DNA from: Anaerolineae bacterium
Lineage (GTDB): Bacteria; Chloroflexota; Anaerolineae; UBA4142
DNA: 7,926 nucleotides
Assembly: GCA_027457205.1 (NCBI GenBank)
Contig: DAIDTM010000640.1
Coordinates: 1-7,926 of the forward strand
Direction of reading: 5' to 3'
The notes beneath the pieces are model-generated. The model had not been told where the DNA came from and did not search any database. It worked only from the letters and a program-made list of their open reading frames with translations. This document shows positions 1-5,301 of the stretch, piece after piece. The position numbers and the translations under genes were made by a program. Position 1 is the first letter of the stretch. Each line of letters begins with the position of its first letter.

Positions 1-168
1 AACGAGGTCAATACACTGCCCGGATTTACCGCCATCAGCATGTACCCCAAGCTGTGGCAGGCCAGCGGACCCCCGTACAACCAGCTGATCGACCGACTGA
101 TTCAGCTCGCGCTGGAGCGCTACGCCGACAAGCGGAAATCCAAGACGACCTATCAGCCGCCAACGTAA
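1..168 (+). CDS. ddl: D-alanine--D-alanine ligase, C-terminal fragment (5' end outside window)
   Basis: Frame 1 is open from the first base to TAA at 166-168 and gives the last 55 residues of a Ddl. The enzyme joins two D-alanines using ATP in the cytoplasm, making the dipeptide that MurF adds to the peptidoglycan precursor. The fragment begins NEVNTLPGFT, the conserved end of the ATP-grasp fold. The E and second N of this motif correspond to the Mg2+ ligands of E. coli DdlB (known for the family), and the following turn lines the D-Ala pocket. It continues SMYPKLWQASG and a final helix rich in Leu and Arg, as in other Ddl proteins. The basic tail KRKSKTTYQPPT is not conserved. The gene is incomplete only because the window starts inside it. 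The stop codon lies 15 nt before ftsQ, which suggests co-transcription in a dcw operon. Confidence 0.93.
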   Translation, partial: NEVNTLPGFTAISMYPKLWQASGPPYNQLIDRLIQLALERYADKRKSKTTYQPPT

Positions 169-183
169 CGGAGCCGCGTCATC

Positions 184-978
184 ATGCCACCGCCCAATGC
201 GCGCCGCGCTGCGCCGCGCCGGACAAACCGAAGAATACACACTGCCGCAACTGCCGCGCGCGTTCGCCCGACGCTGCCCGATGTGGCGGGTTTGTGGAAT
301 ACGCAGCGCGCCAAAATTATCGCGGGAGTATTGACGTTGTTGGTCGCCGGCGTGCTGTTCGAGTTCTTCAACGCCGATCTGTTCTATGTTTATGGATTGC
401 AAACGACCGGTCTGCGCTATTTGACCCAAGCCGAAGTGGAGCGCGCGAGCGGAATTATCGGCTATAATATTTTTTTCATCGACGCACGTTCGGTCGAACG
501 CGCGCTGGCAAAACTGCCCGAAGTGAAATCGGTTCACGTGACGATGGGACTGCCGAACCGCGTCGCCGTCGTGATCGACGAGCGTCAGCCGGAAATAACG
601 TGGCTGCGCGGTACCGAGTCGTACTGGGTCGATGCGGATGGCATCGCCTTCCGCGCGCGCGCGAACCTGCCGCAATTGCCGTCGATCCGCGATCTGGACC
701 AAACTGCGCTCAAGCCGGGTCAGCCCGCGCCGGCGGATGCGCTTGCCGCCTATCGCGCGCTGCACGCGGCGTGGGACGGCGCGCCGCGCGCGTACGAGTG
801 GTCGGCAGCGCATGGGCTGGGATACACCGACGAGCACGGCTGGAAGATTTATCTGGGCGATGCGACTCAGATGGCGGGCAAGCTGGCGACGCTGCGCGCG
901 CTCGTTCCGCAGCTGCTCAGCCAGAAGACGAAAATAACGTTCATCGATCTGGGTAAGGGCGACCCGTACTATCAATGA
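184..978 (+). CDS. ftsQ: Cell division protein FtsQ/DivIB
   Basis: 264 residues, a normal length for FtsQ. The protein is a bitopic membrane component of the divisome that works with FtsL and FtsB to couple the Z-ring to septal peptidoglycan synthesis. The sequence shows an Arg/Pro/Ala-rich cytoplasmic tail (about residues 1-42), one hydrophobic segment (about 45-62, IIAGVLTLLVAGVLFEFF), and a POTRA-like domain (about 67-133). The POTRA region includes TQAEVERASGI, GYNIFFID and the strand RVAVVIDERQPE. A β-rich C-terminal domain ends TFIDLGKGDPYYQ, which matches the usual FtsQ ending with a strand followed by a Tyr-rich tail. Start choice: ATG at 184 has GGAG at 170-173 with a 10-nt spacer and retains the basic tail. 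Position between ddl and ftsA is the classic dcw order. Sequence identity between FtsQ proteins is low, so topology and context carry much of the call. Confidence 0.93.
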   Translation: MPPPNARRAAPRRTNRRIHTAATAARVRPTLPDVAGLWNTQRAKIIAGVLTLLVAGVLFEFFNADLFYVYGLQTTGLRYLTQAEVERASGIIGYNIFFIDARSVERALAKLPEVKSVHVTMGLPNRVAVVIDERQPEITWLRGTESYWVDADGIAFRARANLPQLPSIRDLDQTALKPGQPAPADALAAYRALHAAWDGAPRAYEWSAAHGLGYTDEHGWKIYLGDATQMAGKLATLRALVPQLLSQKTKITFIDLGKGDPYYQ

Positions 979-1016
979 CAAATGACAAATGAGCAAATGA
1001 CAATTTTGTCATTTGT
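972..1016. repeat. Tandem CAAATGA heptamers with inverted copy between ftsQ and ftsA
   Basis: An AT-rich island in GC-rich surroundings. Near-copies of CAAATGA begin at 972 (TCAATGA, which contains the ftsQ stop codon), 979, 986 and 994. The last copy extends to CAAATGACAA (994-1003), and after TT its exact complement TTGTCATTTG follows (1006-1015), a perfect 10-bp inverted repeat. As RNA, the realistic hairpin has 8-9 bp with a 4-6 nt loop. It ends about 7 nt before the ftsA Shine-Dalgarno. It lacks a GC-rich stem, so I do not call it a terminator. It resembles short intergenic repeats that occur in many copies in some genomes, but this window cannot show copy number. Confidence 0.75.
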
Positions 1017-1031
1017 AATTGTGGAGCAACT

Positions 1032-2273
1032 ATGTCAACACCCATTGCGGCACTCGATATCGGAACGACGAAAACCTGCGCGTTGATCGGCGAGGTGACA
1101 GATGCCGGGGCGCTGCGAATCCTTGGCGCGGGAGTGACCTCATCGCGCGGGGTACGCAAGGGCGTCATTACGGACGTCAAAGAAGCGTCGCAGGCAATTG
1201 CCGCTGCGGTCGAGCAGGCAGAGCGCGTCTCCGGCGTTCCGATGGCGGAAGTCTACGTCGGCATTGCCGGCGCGCACATTCAATCGACCAACTCGCGCGG
1301 CGTAGCGGCGATTCACAGCGGACGCGGCGTGACGCCGGACGACATCGACCGCGCGATGGAAGCCGCGGAGGCGATTGCCGTGCCGCAGAATCGCGAGATC
1401 ATCCACGCGATCCCGCGCGGTTATACGCTGGATGGGCAGGACGGCGTCAAGGACCCAGTCGGGATGATTGGCTTTCGTCTCGAAGTGGAGGCGCACGTCG
1501 TCACCGGCGCGGCGGCGTCGATTCAAAATGTCATCAAGGCGGTCGAGGGCGCCGGGCTGAAAGTCATCGATCTGGTGCTCGAGCCAATCGCCGCCGGCGA
1601 AGCGGCGTTGACGTCGGCTGAAAAAGAAATGGGTGTCGCGCTCGCGGACATTGGCGGCGGCACTACCGACATTGCGATTTTTATCGACGGAAGCATTTGG
1701 CATACCGTCGTGCTGCCGACCGGCGGGATTCACATCACGAACGATCTCGCGGTGGGTTTGCGCGCGCCGTTCAACGCGGCGGAAGAAATCAAAATCCAGT
1801 ACGGTCACGCCAGCCCGCTCCAGATTCCGGAGGATGAATTCATCGACGTTGCCGCGTTCGGCGATGAAGGGCGGCGCACGGTCGCGCGGCGCGAGGTGGC
1901 GGAGATCATCAGCGCGCGCGTTGACGAAATTTGCCAGATGATTCTCACCGAGATCAAACGGTCGGGGTACGACAACCTGCTTCCCGCCGGCGTCGTGCTG
2001 TGCGGCGGCACGGCAGAGTTGAAGGGCATCAAATCGTTCGCGCGCGAAGTGCTGCAAATGCCGGTTCGCATCGGTCCGCCGCGCGATCTTGAAGGATTCA
2101 CCGACCGTGTATCGCTGCCGGCGTTTGCGACGACGGTCGGACTGGTCGAGTGGGGCTGGAAGCAGCGCGAGGCGGAGGGCGCGTCAGCGACGCCGCGCGG
2201 CGCCACGCCGCGCAAGCCGAATCCAATCGGCGGGCTTTTTTCGTGGGCGAAGAGCGCATTTCTGCCAGGATAA
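1032..2273 (+). CDS. ftsA: Cell division protein FtsA
   Basis: 413 residues, typical length. FtsA is an actin-like ATPase that polymerises on the inner face of the membrane, binds the C-terminal tail of FtsZ and recruits later division proteins. Visible features are the phosphate-1 loop DIGTTK (residues 9-14), the FtsA-specific SHS2/1C region (about 85-165, including GIAGAHIQSTNSRGV), the phosphate-2 motif LADIGGGTTD (204-213), and the adenosine-binding motif VVLCGGTAEL (321-330). After a Pro/Arg/Ala linker, the last 15 residues, IGGLFSWAKSAFLPG, form the expected amphipathic membrane-targeting helix. The start at 1032 has GGAG at 1023-1026 with a 5-nt spacer. It sits 53 nt after ftsQ and shares its strand, so it is probably in the same transcript. 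ftsZ downstream has its own promoter, so FtsA and FtsZ levels may be set separately. Confidence 0.97.
   Translation: MSTPIAALDIGTTKTCALIGEVTDAGALRILGAGVTSSRGVRKGVITDVKEASQAIAAAVEQAERVSGVPMAEVYVGIAGAHIQSTNSRGVAAIHSGRGVTPDDIDRAMEAAEAIAVPQNREIIHAIPRGYTLDGQDGVKDPVGMIGFRLEVEAHVVTGAAASIQNVIKAVEGAGLKVIDLVLEPIAAGEAALTSAEKEMGVALADIGGGTTDIAIFIDGSIWHTVVLPTGGIHITNDLAVGLRAPFNAAEEIKIQYGHASPLQIPEDEFIDVAAFGDEGRRTVARREVAEIISARVDEICQMILTEIKRSGYDNLLPAGVVLCGGTAELKGIKSFAREVLQMPVRIGPPRDLEGFTDRVSLPAFATTVGLVEWGWKQREAEGASATPRGATPRKPNPIGGLFSWAKSAFLPG
2214..2241 (+). terminator. Possible weak intrinsic terminator inside the 3' end of ftsA
   Basis: GCCGA (2216-2220) can pair with TCGGC (2227-2231) around a 6-nt loop. 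Alternatively AAGCC (2214-2218) pairs with GGCTT (2233-2237). A run of six T follows at 2236-2241. The element lies in codons for the IGGLF start of the membrane-targeting helix. The stem is only 5-6 bp, and TTT TTC may simply encode Leu-Phe. It would fit with ftsZ being served by its own promoter 60 nt later, but the support is thin. Confidence 0.25.
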
Positions 2274-2300
2274 AGTTGAGTTAAAATTGACGTTAGGGGC

Positions 2301-2329
2301 TTGACAGAAGGCAGTTGTTACGTTAGAAT
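2301..2329 (+). promoter_or_regulatory. Sigma70-type promoter for ftsZ
   Basis: A perfect -35 hexamer TTGACA (2301-2306) and the -10 hexamer TAGAAT (2324-2329, one mismatch to TATAAT) are separated by exactly 17 nt. Transcription would start near 2336. The resulting leader of about 150 nt runs to the ftsZ start at 2490. The heptamer ACGTTAG occurs at 2290-2296, just upstream of the -35, and again at 2320-2326 over the -10. The two copies are 30 bp apart, which would suit an operator, although this may be chance. Confidence 0.8.
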
Positions 2330-2447
2330 ATCCATACTTCCGCAACATCTTGTATCTGCCAGTCCCTTGCGCCACTAGATGTGGGCAACGATGAAAAAGA
2401 CTAACAACGTTGTGGTTGACGTAAGCAAAGGGGCACATTCTCAAAAA

Positions 2448-2465
2448 GGCGTTCGCTCGAACGCC
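2448..2465 (+). promoter_or_regulatory. Leader hairpin upstream of the ftsZ ribosome binding site
   Basis: GGCGTTCG (2448-2455) is followed after CT by its exact complement CGAACGCC (2458-2465). As RNA it forms a 7-bp stem with loop GCTC. It ends 13 nt before the GGGAGGT Shine-Dalgarno at 2479-2485. No T-run follows, so it is not an intrinsic terminator. It may stabilise the mRNA, affect translation initiation, or be a protein site. Those roles are inference. Confidence 0.5.
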
Positions 2466-2489
2466 GATTCAGCGCGCAGGGAGGTCACC

Positions 2490-3587
2490 ATGGTCGATTC
2501 GCAGAAGGACTTTAGCGTCGAGAGCTTTGCGGAAATCAAAGTGATTGGCGTCGGCGGCGGCGGCACCAACGCCGTCAATCGAATGATCGCGGAAGGTTTG
2601 CGCGGCGTGAATTTTATCGCGATCAATACGGATAGTCAGGCGCTCGTTCATTCGCGCGCCGCGCAAAAAGTGCGCATCGGGGATAAGCTGACGCGCGGCT
2701 TGGGTGCGGGCGGTGATCCGGCAATAGGCGAGAAAGCCGCAGAGGAATCCGCGGAAGAATTGTACGACGCGCTCGTCGGCACCGATATGGTCTTCATCAC
2801 CGCCGGGATGGGCGGCGGGACCGGCACCGGCGCATCGCCCGTCGTCGCGCGCGTCGCGAAAGAAGCCGGCGCGCTGACGATTGGCGTGGTCACCAAGCCG
2901 TTCACCTTTGAAGGCAGTCGGCGGCGCGTCGTCGCGGAAGAAGGATTGAACCGGCTCAAAGAGCAGGTGGATACGCTCATCATCATCCCGAACGACCGCT
3001 TGCTCGAAGTGACCGACAAGAATGTTTCGCTGCAAAACGCGTTCCGCACCGCCGACGATGTTTTGCGTCAGGGCATCCAGGGCATCAGCGAATTGATCAC
3101 GGTGCCGGGTCTCATCAACCTCGACTTTGCGGACGTGAAGACGATTATGGGCACCGGCGGCGCGGCATTGATGGCGGTCGGTCATGGCAGCGGCGAGAAC
3201 CGCGCCAAGGATGCGGCGGAATCGGCGATCAAAAGTCCGCTGCTCGACGTGACGATTGACGGCGCGCGCGGCGTGCTCTTTAACGTGACAGGCGGCGAAG
3301 ACTTGACGCTGCACGATGTGTACGAAGCGGCGGAGATCGTGCGCCGCGTCGCCGACCCGGAAGTGAATCTGATTTTTGGCGCGGTCATCAATCCGGAAAT
3401 GAAAGACGACATCCAAGTCACGGTGATCGCAACGGGTTTTAGCGGAGTTGCCAAACGACAAGCCGGCGCGGGGCAAGCGGTTGGCAACGTGGTCACAGCG
3501 CCGGGGCGCAAGACGATCGATTTTCCAGTGCGGCAGTTCGATCGCGAAGACCTGGATATTCCGGCGTTCTTGCGTAAGCGCGGCTAG
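2490..3587 (+). CDS. ftsZ: Cell division protein FtsZ
   Basis: 365 residues from ATG 2490. FtsZ is the tubulin-like GTPase whose filaments form the Z-ring at midcell. Motifs seen: the N-terminal nucleotide loop IGVGGGGTNAVNRM (residues 19-32), the tubulin signature GMGGGTGTGASP (about 106-117), the T7 catalytic loop NLDFADVKTIM (210-220), and a C-terminal tail DIPAFLRKRG. The tail is the peptide that contacts FtsA, and it follows a short linker. Start choice: an in-frame ATG at 2379 would add 37 residues that look unlike FtsZ, and another lies at 2391. ATG 2490 has a strong GGGAGGT (2479-2485) at optimal spacing. It also shares the exact 13-mer GGAGGTCACCATG with the nrdR start, and its N-terminus has normal FtsZ length. 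A promoter at 2301-2329 and a hairpin at 2448-2465 lie upstream. The secreted-protein gene follows after 31 nt, probably in the same transcript. Confidence 0.97.
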   Translation: MVDSQKDFSVESFAEIKVIGVGGGGTNAVNRMIAEGLRGVNFIAINTDSQALVHSRAAQKVRIGDKLTRGLGAGGDPAIGEKAAEESAEELYDALVGTDMVFITAGMGGGTGTGASPVVARVAKEAGALTIGVVTKPFTFEGSRRRVVAEEGLNRLKEQVDTLIIIPNDRLLEVTDKNVSLQNAFRTADDVLRQGIQGISELITVPGLINLDFADVKTIMGTGGAALMAVGHGSGENRAKDAAESAIKSPLLDVTIDGARGVLFNVTGGEDLTLHDVYEAAEIVRRVADPEVNLIFGAVINPEMKDDIQVTVIATGFSGVAKRQAGAGQAVGNVVTAPGRKTIDFPVRQFDREDLDIPAFLRKRG

Positions 3588-3618
3588 TCGCGCGGAACGA
3601 AAGCAAGGAGTGACGAAG

Positions 3619-4380
3619 ATGAAAAGAATCATCCCCGCTTCGATCTTCGCCGCGCTCGTCACGCTGATCGGTTTGCTCGTCTACGCGCCGTCGGCGTTCG
3701 CATTCGATCCGCCGTGGCCCAACGGGATTCCGTGGCCCACCACGGTCCCGTGGCCCACGGCGAATCCATTACAGATTGGCGTACCGTGGTCGCCGCTGGG
3801 GCAGCCCTATGTTCCGCCTGCGCCGGCGGCGACGCCAACGCCACTACCGCCAGTCAATCGCGTGTCTCTGCCCATCGTCCCTCCACCCCCCACGCTGCCT
3901 GCGCCGACACCAGTTCCGCCTCCGCCGCAAAATATTTCGGCAGTGTCGGCAGTCGTTCCCGCGCCGGCGAATACGGGCAACGGCGTGACGCAATCAAGCG
4001 CGTTGAATCCGGATGACACGTGGCGCACTCTCGGCGCGGGTTCCAGCGTGTGGTACCGCATCGGCGCGGATGGCGTTCACATGGACGTGTGGTTGGACTC
4101 GAATCCGGCGGGCGGCATGAGTCTCGTCGTCTTTGCGCCGAATGGTTCGAACAAACCGATTGGTAATGGCACGCCCGCCAATGGGAATCCGGCGCGCTTG
4201 CAGTGGTCGGGTGGAAATTGGCGCGCGAATGGATTTTGGTACGCGCTGGTGACGAACGGCAATCCGTTCCCGATTCAATACAAACTCGGGCGAAACCAAA
4301 ACGCCATCGTCAAGACTGAGTGCCACAGTTATTGGGAGTACATCGGAACGAATCACGTTTTCTGGACCATCTGCGATTAG
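3619..4380 (+). CDS. Secreted Pro/Trp-repeat protein with C-terminal β-rich domain, function unknown
   Basis: 253 residues; I do not recognise a named family. ATG 3619 has AAGGAG at 3605-3610 with an 8-nt spacer. The reading frame is open further upstream, but that part overlaps ftsZ. Residues 1-28 are a signal peptide: MKR, a hydrophobic core, then the cleavage motif AFA. Residues 32-61 are five hexads, PWPNGI, PWPTTV, PWPTAN, PLQIGV and PWSPLG. Residues 62 to about 112 are a Pro/Ala/Thr linker with PPPP runs. Residues about 130-228 form one β-rich domain with regular Trp/Tyr spacing (TWRTLGAGSSVWYRIG, RLQWSGGNW, GFWYALVTNG). This resembles pre-peptidase-type β-sandwich domains of Chloroflexota surface proteins, a similarity from memory. 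Cys235 and Cys252 are the only cysteines and could form a disulfide. No sortase motif or second membrane segment is visible, so it is probably released or wall-associated. It lies 31 nt after ftsZ. Confidence 0.85.
   Translation: MKRIIPASIFAALVTLIGLLVYAPSAFAFDPPWPNGIPWPTTVPWPTANPLQIGVPWSPLGQPYVPPAPAATPTPLPPVNRVSLPIVPPPPTLPAPTPVPPPPQNISAVSAVVPAPANTGNGVTQSSALNPDDTWRTLGAGSSVWYRIGADGVHMDVWLDSNPAGGMSLVVFAPNGSNKPIGNGTPANGNPARLQWSGGNWRANGFWYALVTNGNPFPIQYKLGRNQNAIVKTECHSYWEYIGTNHVFWTICD
3712..3765 (+). repeat. Three 18-nt tandem repeats coding for PWPxxx hexapeptides
   Basis: Units start at 3712, 3730 and 3748, each opening with CCGTGGCCC followed by nine variable bases. The period of 18 nt keeps the reading frame. 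Two further diverged hexads follow in the protein (PLQIGV, PWSPLG). The identical codons in the first half of each unit suggest recent duplication or slippage rather than selection on the peptide alone. The spacing also yields a short local hairpin (CCGTGG/CCACGG at 3730-3745), a by-product of the repeat. Confidence 0.8.
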
Positions 4381-4464
4381 CCGCGCAATCTGCCCACTGG
4401 ACAACCCGGCGGGAGATCGCGCATTAAACTTTTATAACGGGTCCGGATTTTTAAGGTGAACCTC

Positions 4465-4493
4465 TTGCGTTCGTCGTCGAGTTATGCTACACT
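4465..4493 (+). promoter_or_regulatory. Extended -10 promoter for nrdR
   Basis: -35 TTGCGT (4465-4470) and -10 TACACT (4488-4493) are 17 nt apart. TG one base upstream of the -10 (4485-4486) makes an extended -10 element. Transcription would start near 4500, leaving a leader of about 129 nt before nrdR. I saw no sequence matching the NrdR-box pattern ACACWATATWTTGTGT here, so autoregulation is not shown. Confidence 0.6.
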
Positions 4494-4539
4494 GTGCGTG
4501 CGCGAGCCGTTGTGGTAAATTTGGATTGACCCACGACAT

Positions 4540-4590
4540 ACGGGGTTTGGGAATCAAGTGATGACATTGCGAGAATCTCCCAAACCCTGT
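4540..4590 (+). promoter_or_regulatory. Long stem-loop in the nrdR leader
   Basis: GGGTTTGGGA (4543-4552) is an exact inverted match to TCCCAAACCC (4578-4587). Pairing extends outward to 13 bp with one G-U (4540-4552 with 4578-4590). The loop is 25 nt. TTTT overlaps and follows the 3' arm (4590-4593), so it could act as a weak attenuator, but the U-tract is short. It lies between the inferred transcription start near 4500 and the Shine-Dalgarno at 4619. Ligand or protein partner is unknown. Confidence 0.55.
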
Positions 4591-4628
4591 TTTGCGCCCT
4601 AGACCGCACATCGATCCCGGAGGTCACC

Positions 4629-5120
4629 ATGCAATGCCCGTATTGCGCGAAAGAGCAAAACAAGGTCATCGATACCCGCGAATCCGATGAGACGATTCGC
4701 CGCCGCCGCCAATGCCTGAATTGCGGCAAACGATTTACCACCTATGAACGGATCGCGCAAACCGGGTTGATGGTTATCAAACAGGACAGTCGCCGCGAAG
4801 CGTTTGATCGGCAGAAGCTGATGAGCGGCGTCGTCAAAGCGTGCGCCAAGCGTCCCGTACCGATGGAAGCCATCGAGGCGCTGGTCGACGAAATCGAAAT
4901 GGAATTGCACGCGCTGGGCAAGTCCGAAGTCGATTCGCAAAAGATCGGGCAGATGCTGATGGAACGTCTGCGCGTGCTGGACGATGTCGCGTACGTGCGT
5001 TTTGCTTCGGTGTACCGCCGCTTTGCTGATTTGGATTCGCTGGCGATTGAGATTCAACGTTTGAAAGAAAAGAAACAACGCGAGGCGGAAGAACGCCTCC
5101 AAGTGAAAATGGCGCTTTGA
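4629..5120 (+). CDS. nrdR: Transcriptional repressor NrdR
   Basis: 163 residues, slightly longer than the usual 150-160. NrdR is a cytoplasmic repressor that senses ATP/dATP through its ATP-cone and binds NrdR boxes upstream of ribonucleotide reductase genes, linking RNR expression to dNTP level. The start MQCPYC with a second pair CLNCGKRFTTYE gives the zinc ribbon (Cys3, Cys6, Cys29, Cys32). The basic stretch RRRR before Cys29 is part of the DNA-binding unit. The ATP-cone covers about residues 48-138, with VIKQDSRREAFDRQKL at its start and the family signature VAYVRFASVYRRF near its end. The charged, helical tail (about 145-163) is a variable extension. ATG 4629 has GGAGGT at 4619-4624. nrdJ follows 181 nt later; nrdR next to an RNR gene is common, including nrdRJ of Streptomyces. 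Its target site was not found in this window. Confidence 0.97.
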   Translation: MQCPYCAKEQNKVIDTRESDETIRRRRQCLNCGKRFTTYERIAQTGLMVIKQDSRREAFDRQKLMSGVVKACAKRPVPMEAIEALVDEIEMELHALGKSEVDSQKIGQMLMERLRVLDDVAYVRFASVYRRFADLDSLAIEIQRLKEKKQREAEERLQVKMAL

Positions 5121-5173
5121 TGAGTCCTCGAAAACTTTTCTGCGTGTTTGAAAATCAACTACGGATTATCCTC

Positions 5174-5258
5174 GCACCGATTCGGGTGTAAGCCGTTGCG
5201 TGGCGACCTCTGAGGGCGGACAGCCGCACCCCAGCGGTTGTCTGCCCTCATTTTTTTT
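5174..5258 (+). terminator. Strong intrinsic terminator in the nrdR-nrdJ gap, possible attenuator of nrdJ
   Basis: The 17-nt arms at 5211-5227 and 5234-5250 pair throughout, with two G-U pairs, around the loop ACCCCA. Eight T follow at 5251-5258, a textbook Rho-independent terminator. Upstream, GCACC (5174-5178) can pair with GGTGT (5185-5189). The overlapping GGGTGT (5184-5189) can instead pair with GCACCC (5226-5231) at the terminator apex, so two structures exclude each other. Only 43 nt separate the T-run from the nrdJ ATG. The element either ends nrdR transcripts or controls read-through into nrdJ. I did not find the B12-box AGYCAGRAGACC of cobalamin riboswitches. Confidence 0.85.
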
Positions 5259-5301
5259 GATTTGCTTTGTGCGCCCGACATTGATCTCAGGAGGAGGAGC
5301 C

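Noticed and set aside
54..467. 137-codon + strand frame over the ddl/ftsQ junction
   Set aside because: It overlaps the conserved ends of ddl and the N-terminus of ftsQ in another frame and has no family features.
972..1016. CRISPR-like or terminator reading of the ftsQ-ftsA repeat
   Set aside because: Units are 7 nt without spacers, so not CRISPR; the stem is AT-rich with no trailing T-tract, so not a normal terminator.
3448..3618. Earlier in-frame start for the secreted protein
   Set aside because: It would overlap ftsZ by 140 nt and place the clear signal peptide in the interior; ATG 3619 has its own AAGGAG.
2469..3662. 397-codon open frame on the - strand antisense to ftsZ
   Set aside because: Same cause; it mirrors ftsZ codons and shows no family motif.
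4399..4452. Terminator after the secreted-protein gene (ACCCG 4404-4408 with CGGGT 4438-4442, then T5)
   Set aside because: The stem is only 5 bp around a 29-nt loop with a gap before the T-run; too weak to list.
4381..4628. NrdR boxes near nrdR
   Set aside because: I searched by eye for ACACWATATWTTGTGT-like 16-mers here and in 5121-5301 and found none.
5121..5210. Standard cobalamin riboswitch upstream of nrdJ
   Set aside because: No B12 box or recognisable cobalamin core was seen, and the segment is short for this class.
5200..5301. N-terminal extension of NrdJ from an upstream in-frame GTG
   Set aside because: This stretch contains the intrinsic terminator, and ATG 5302 has a near-perfect Shine-Dalgarno directly before it.
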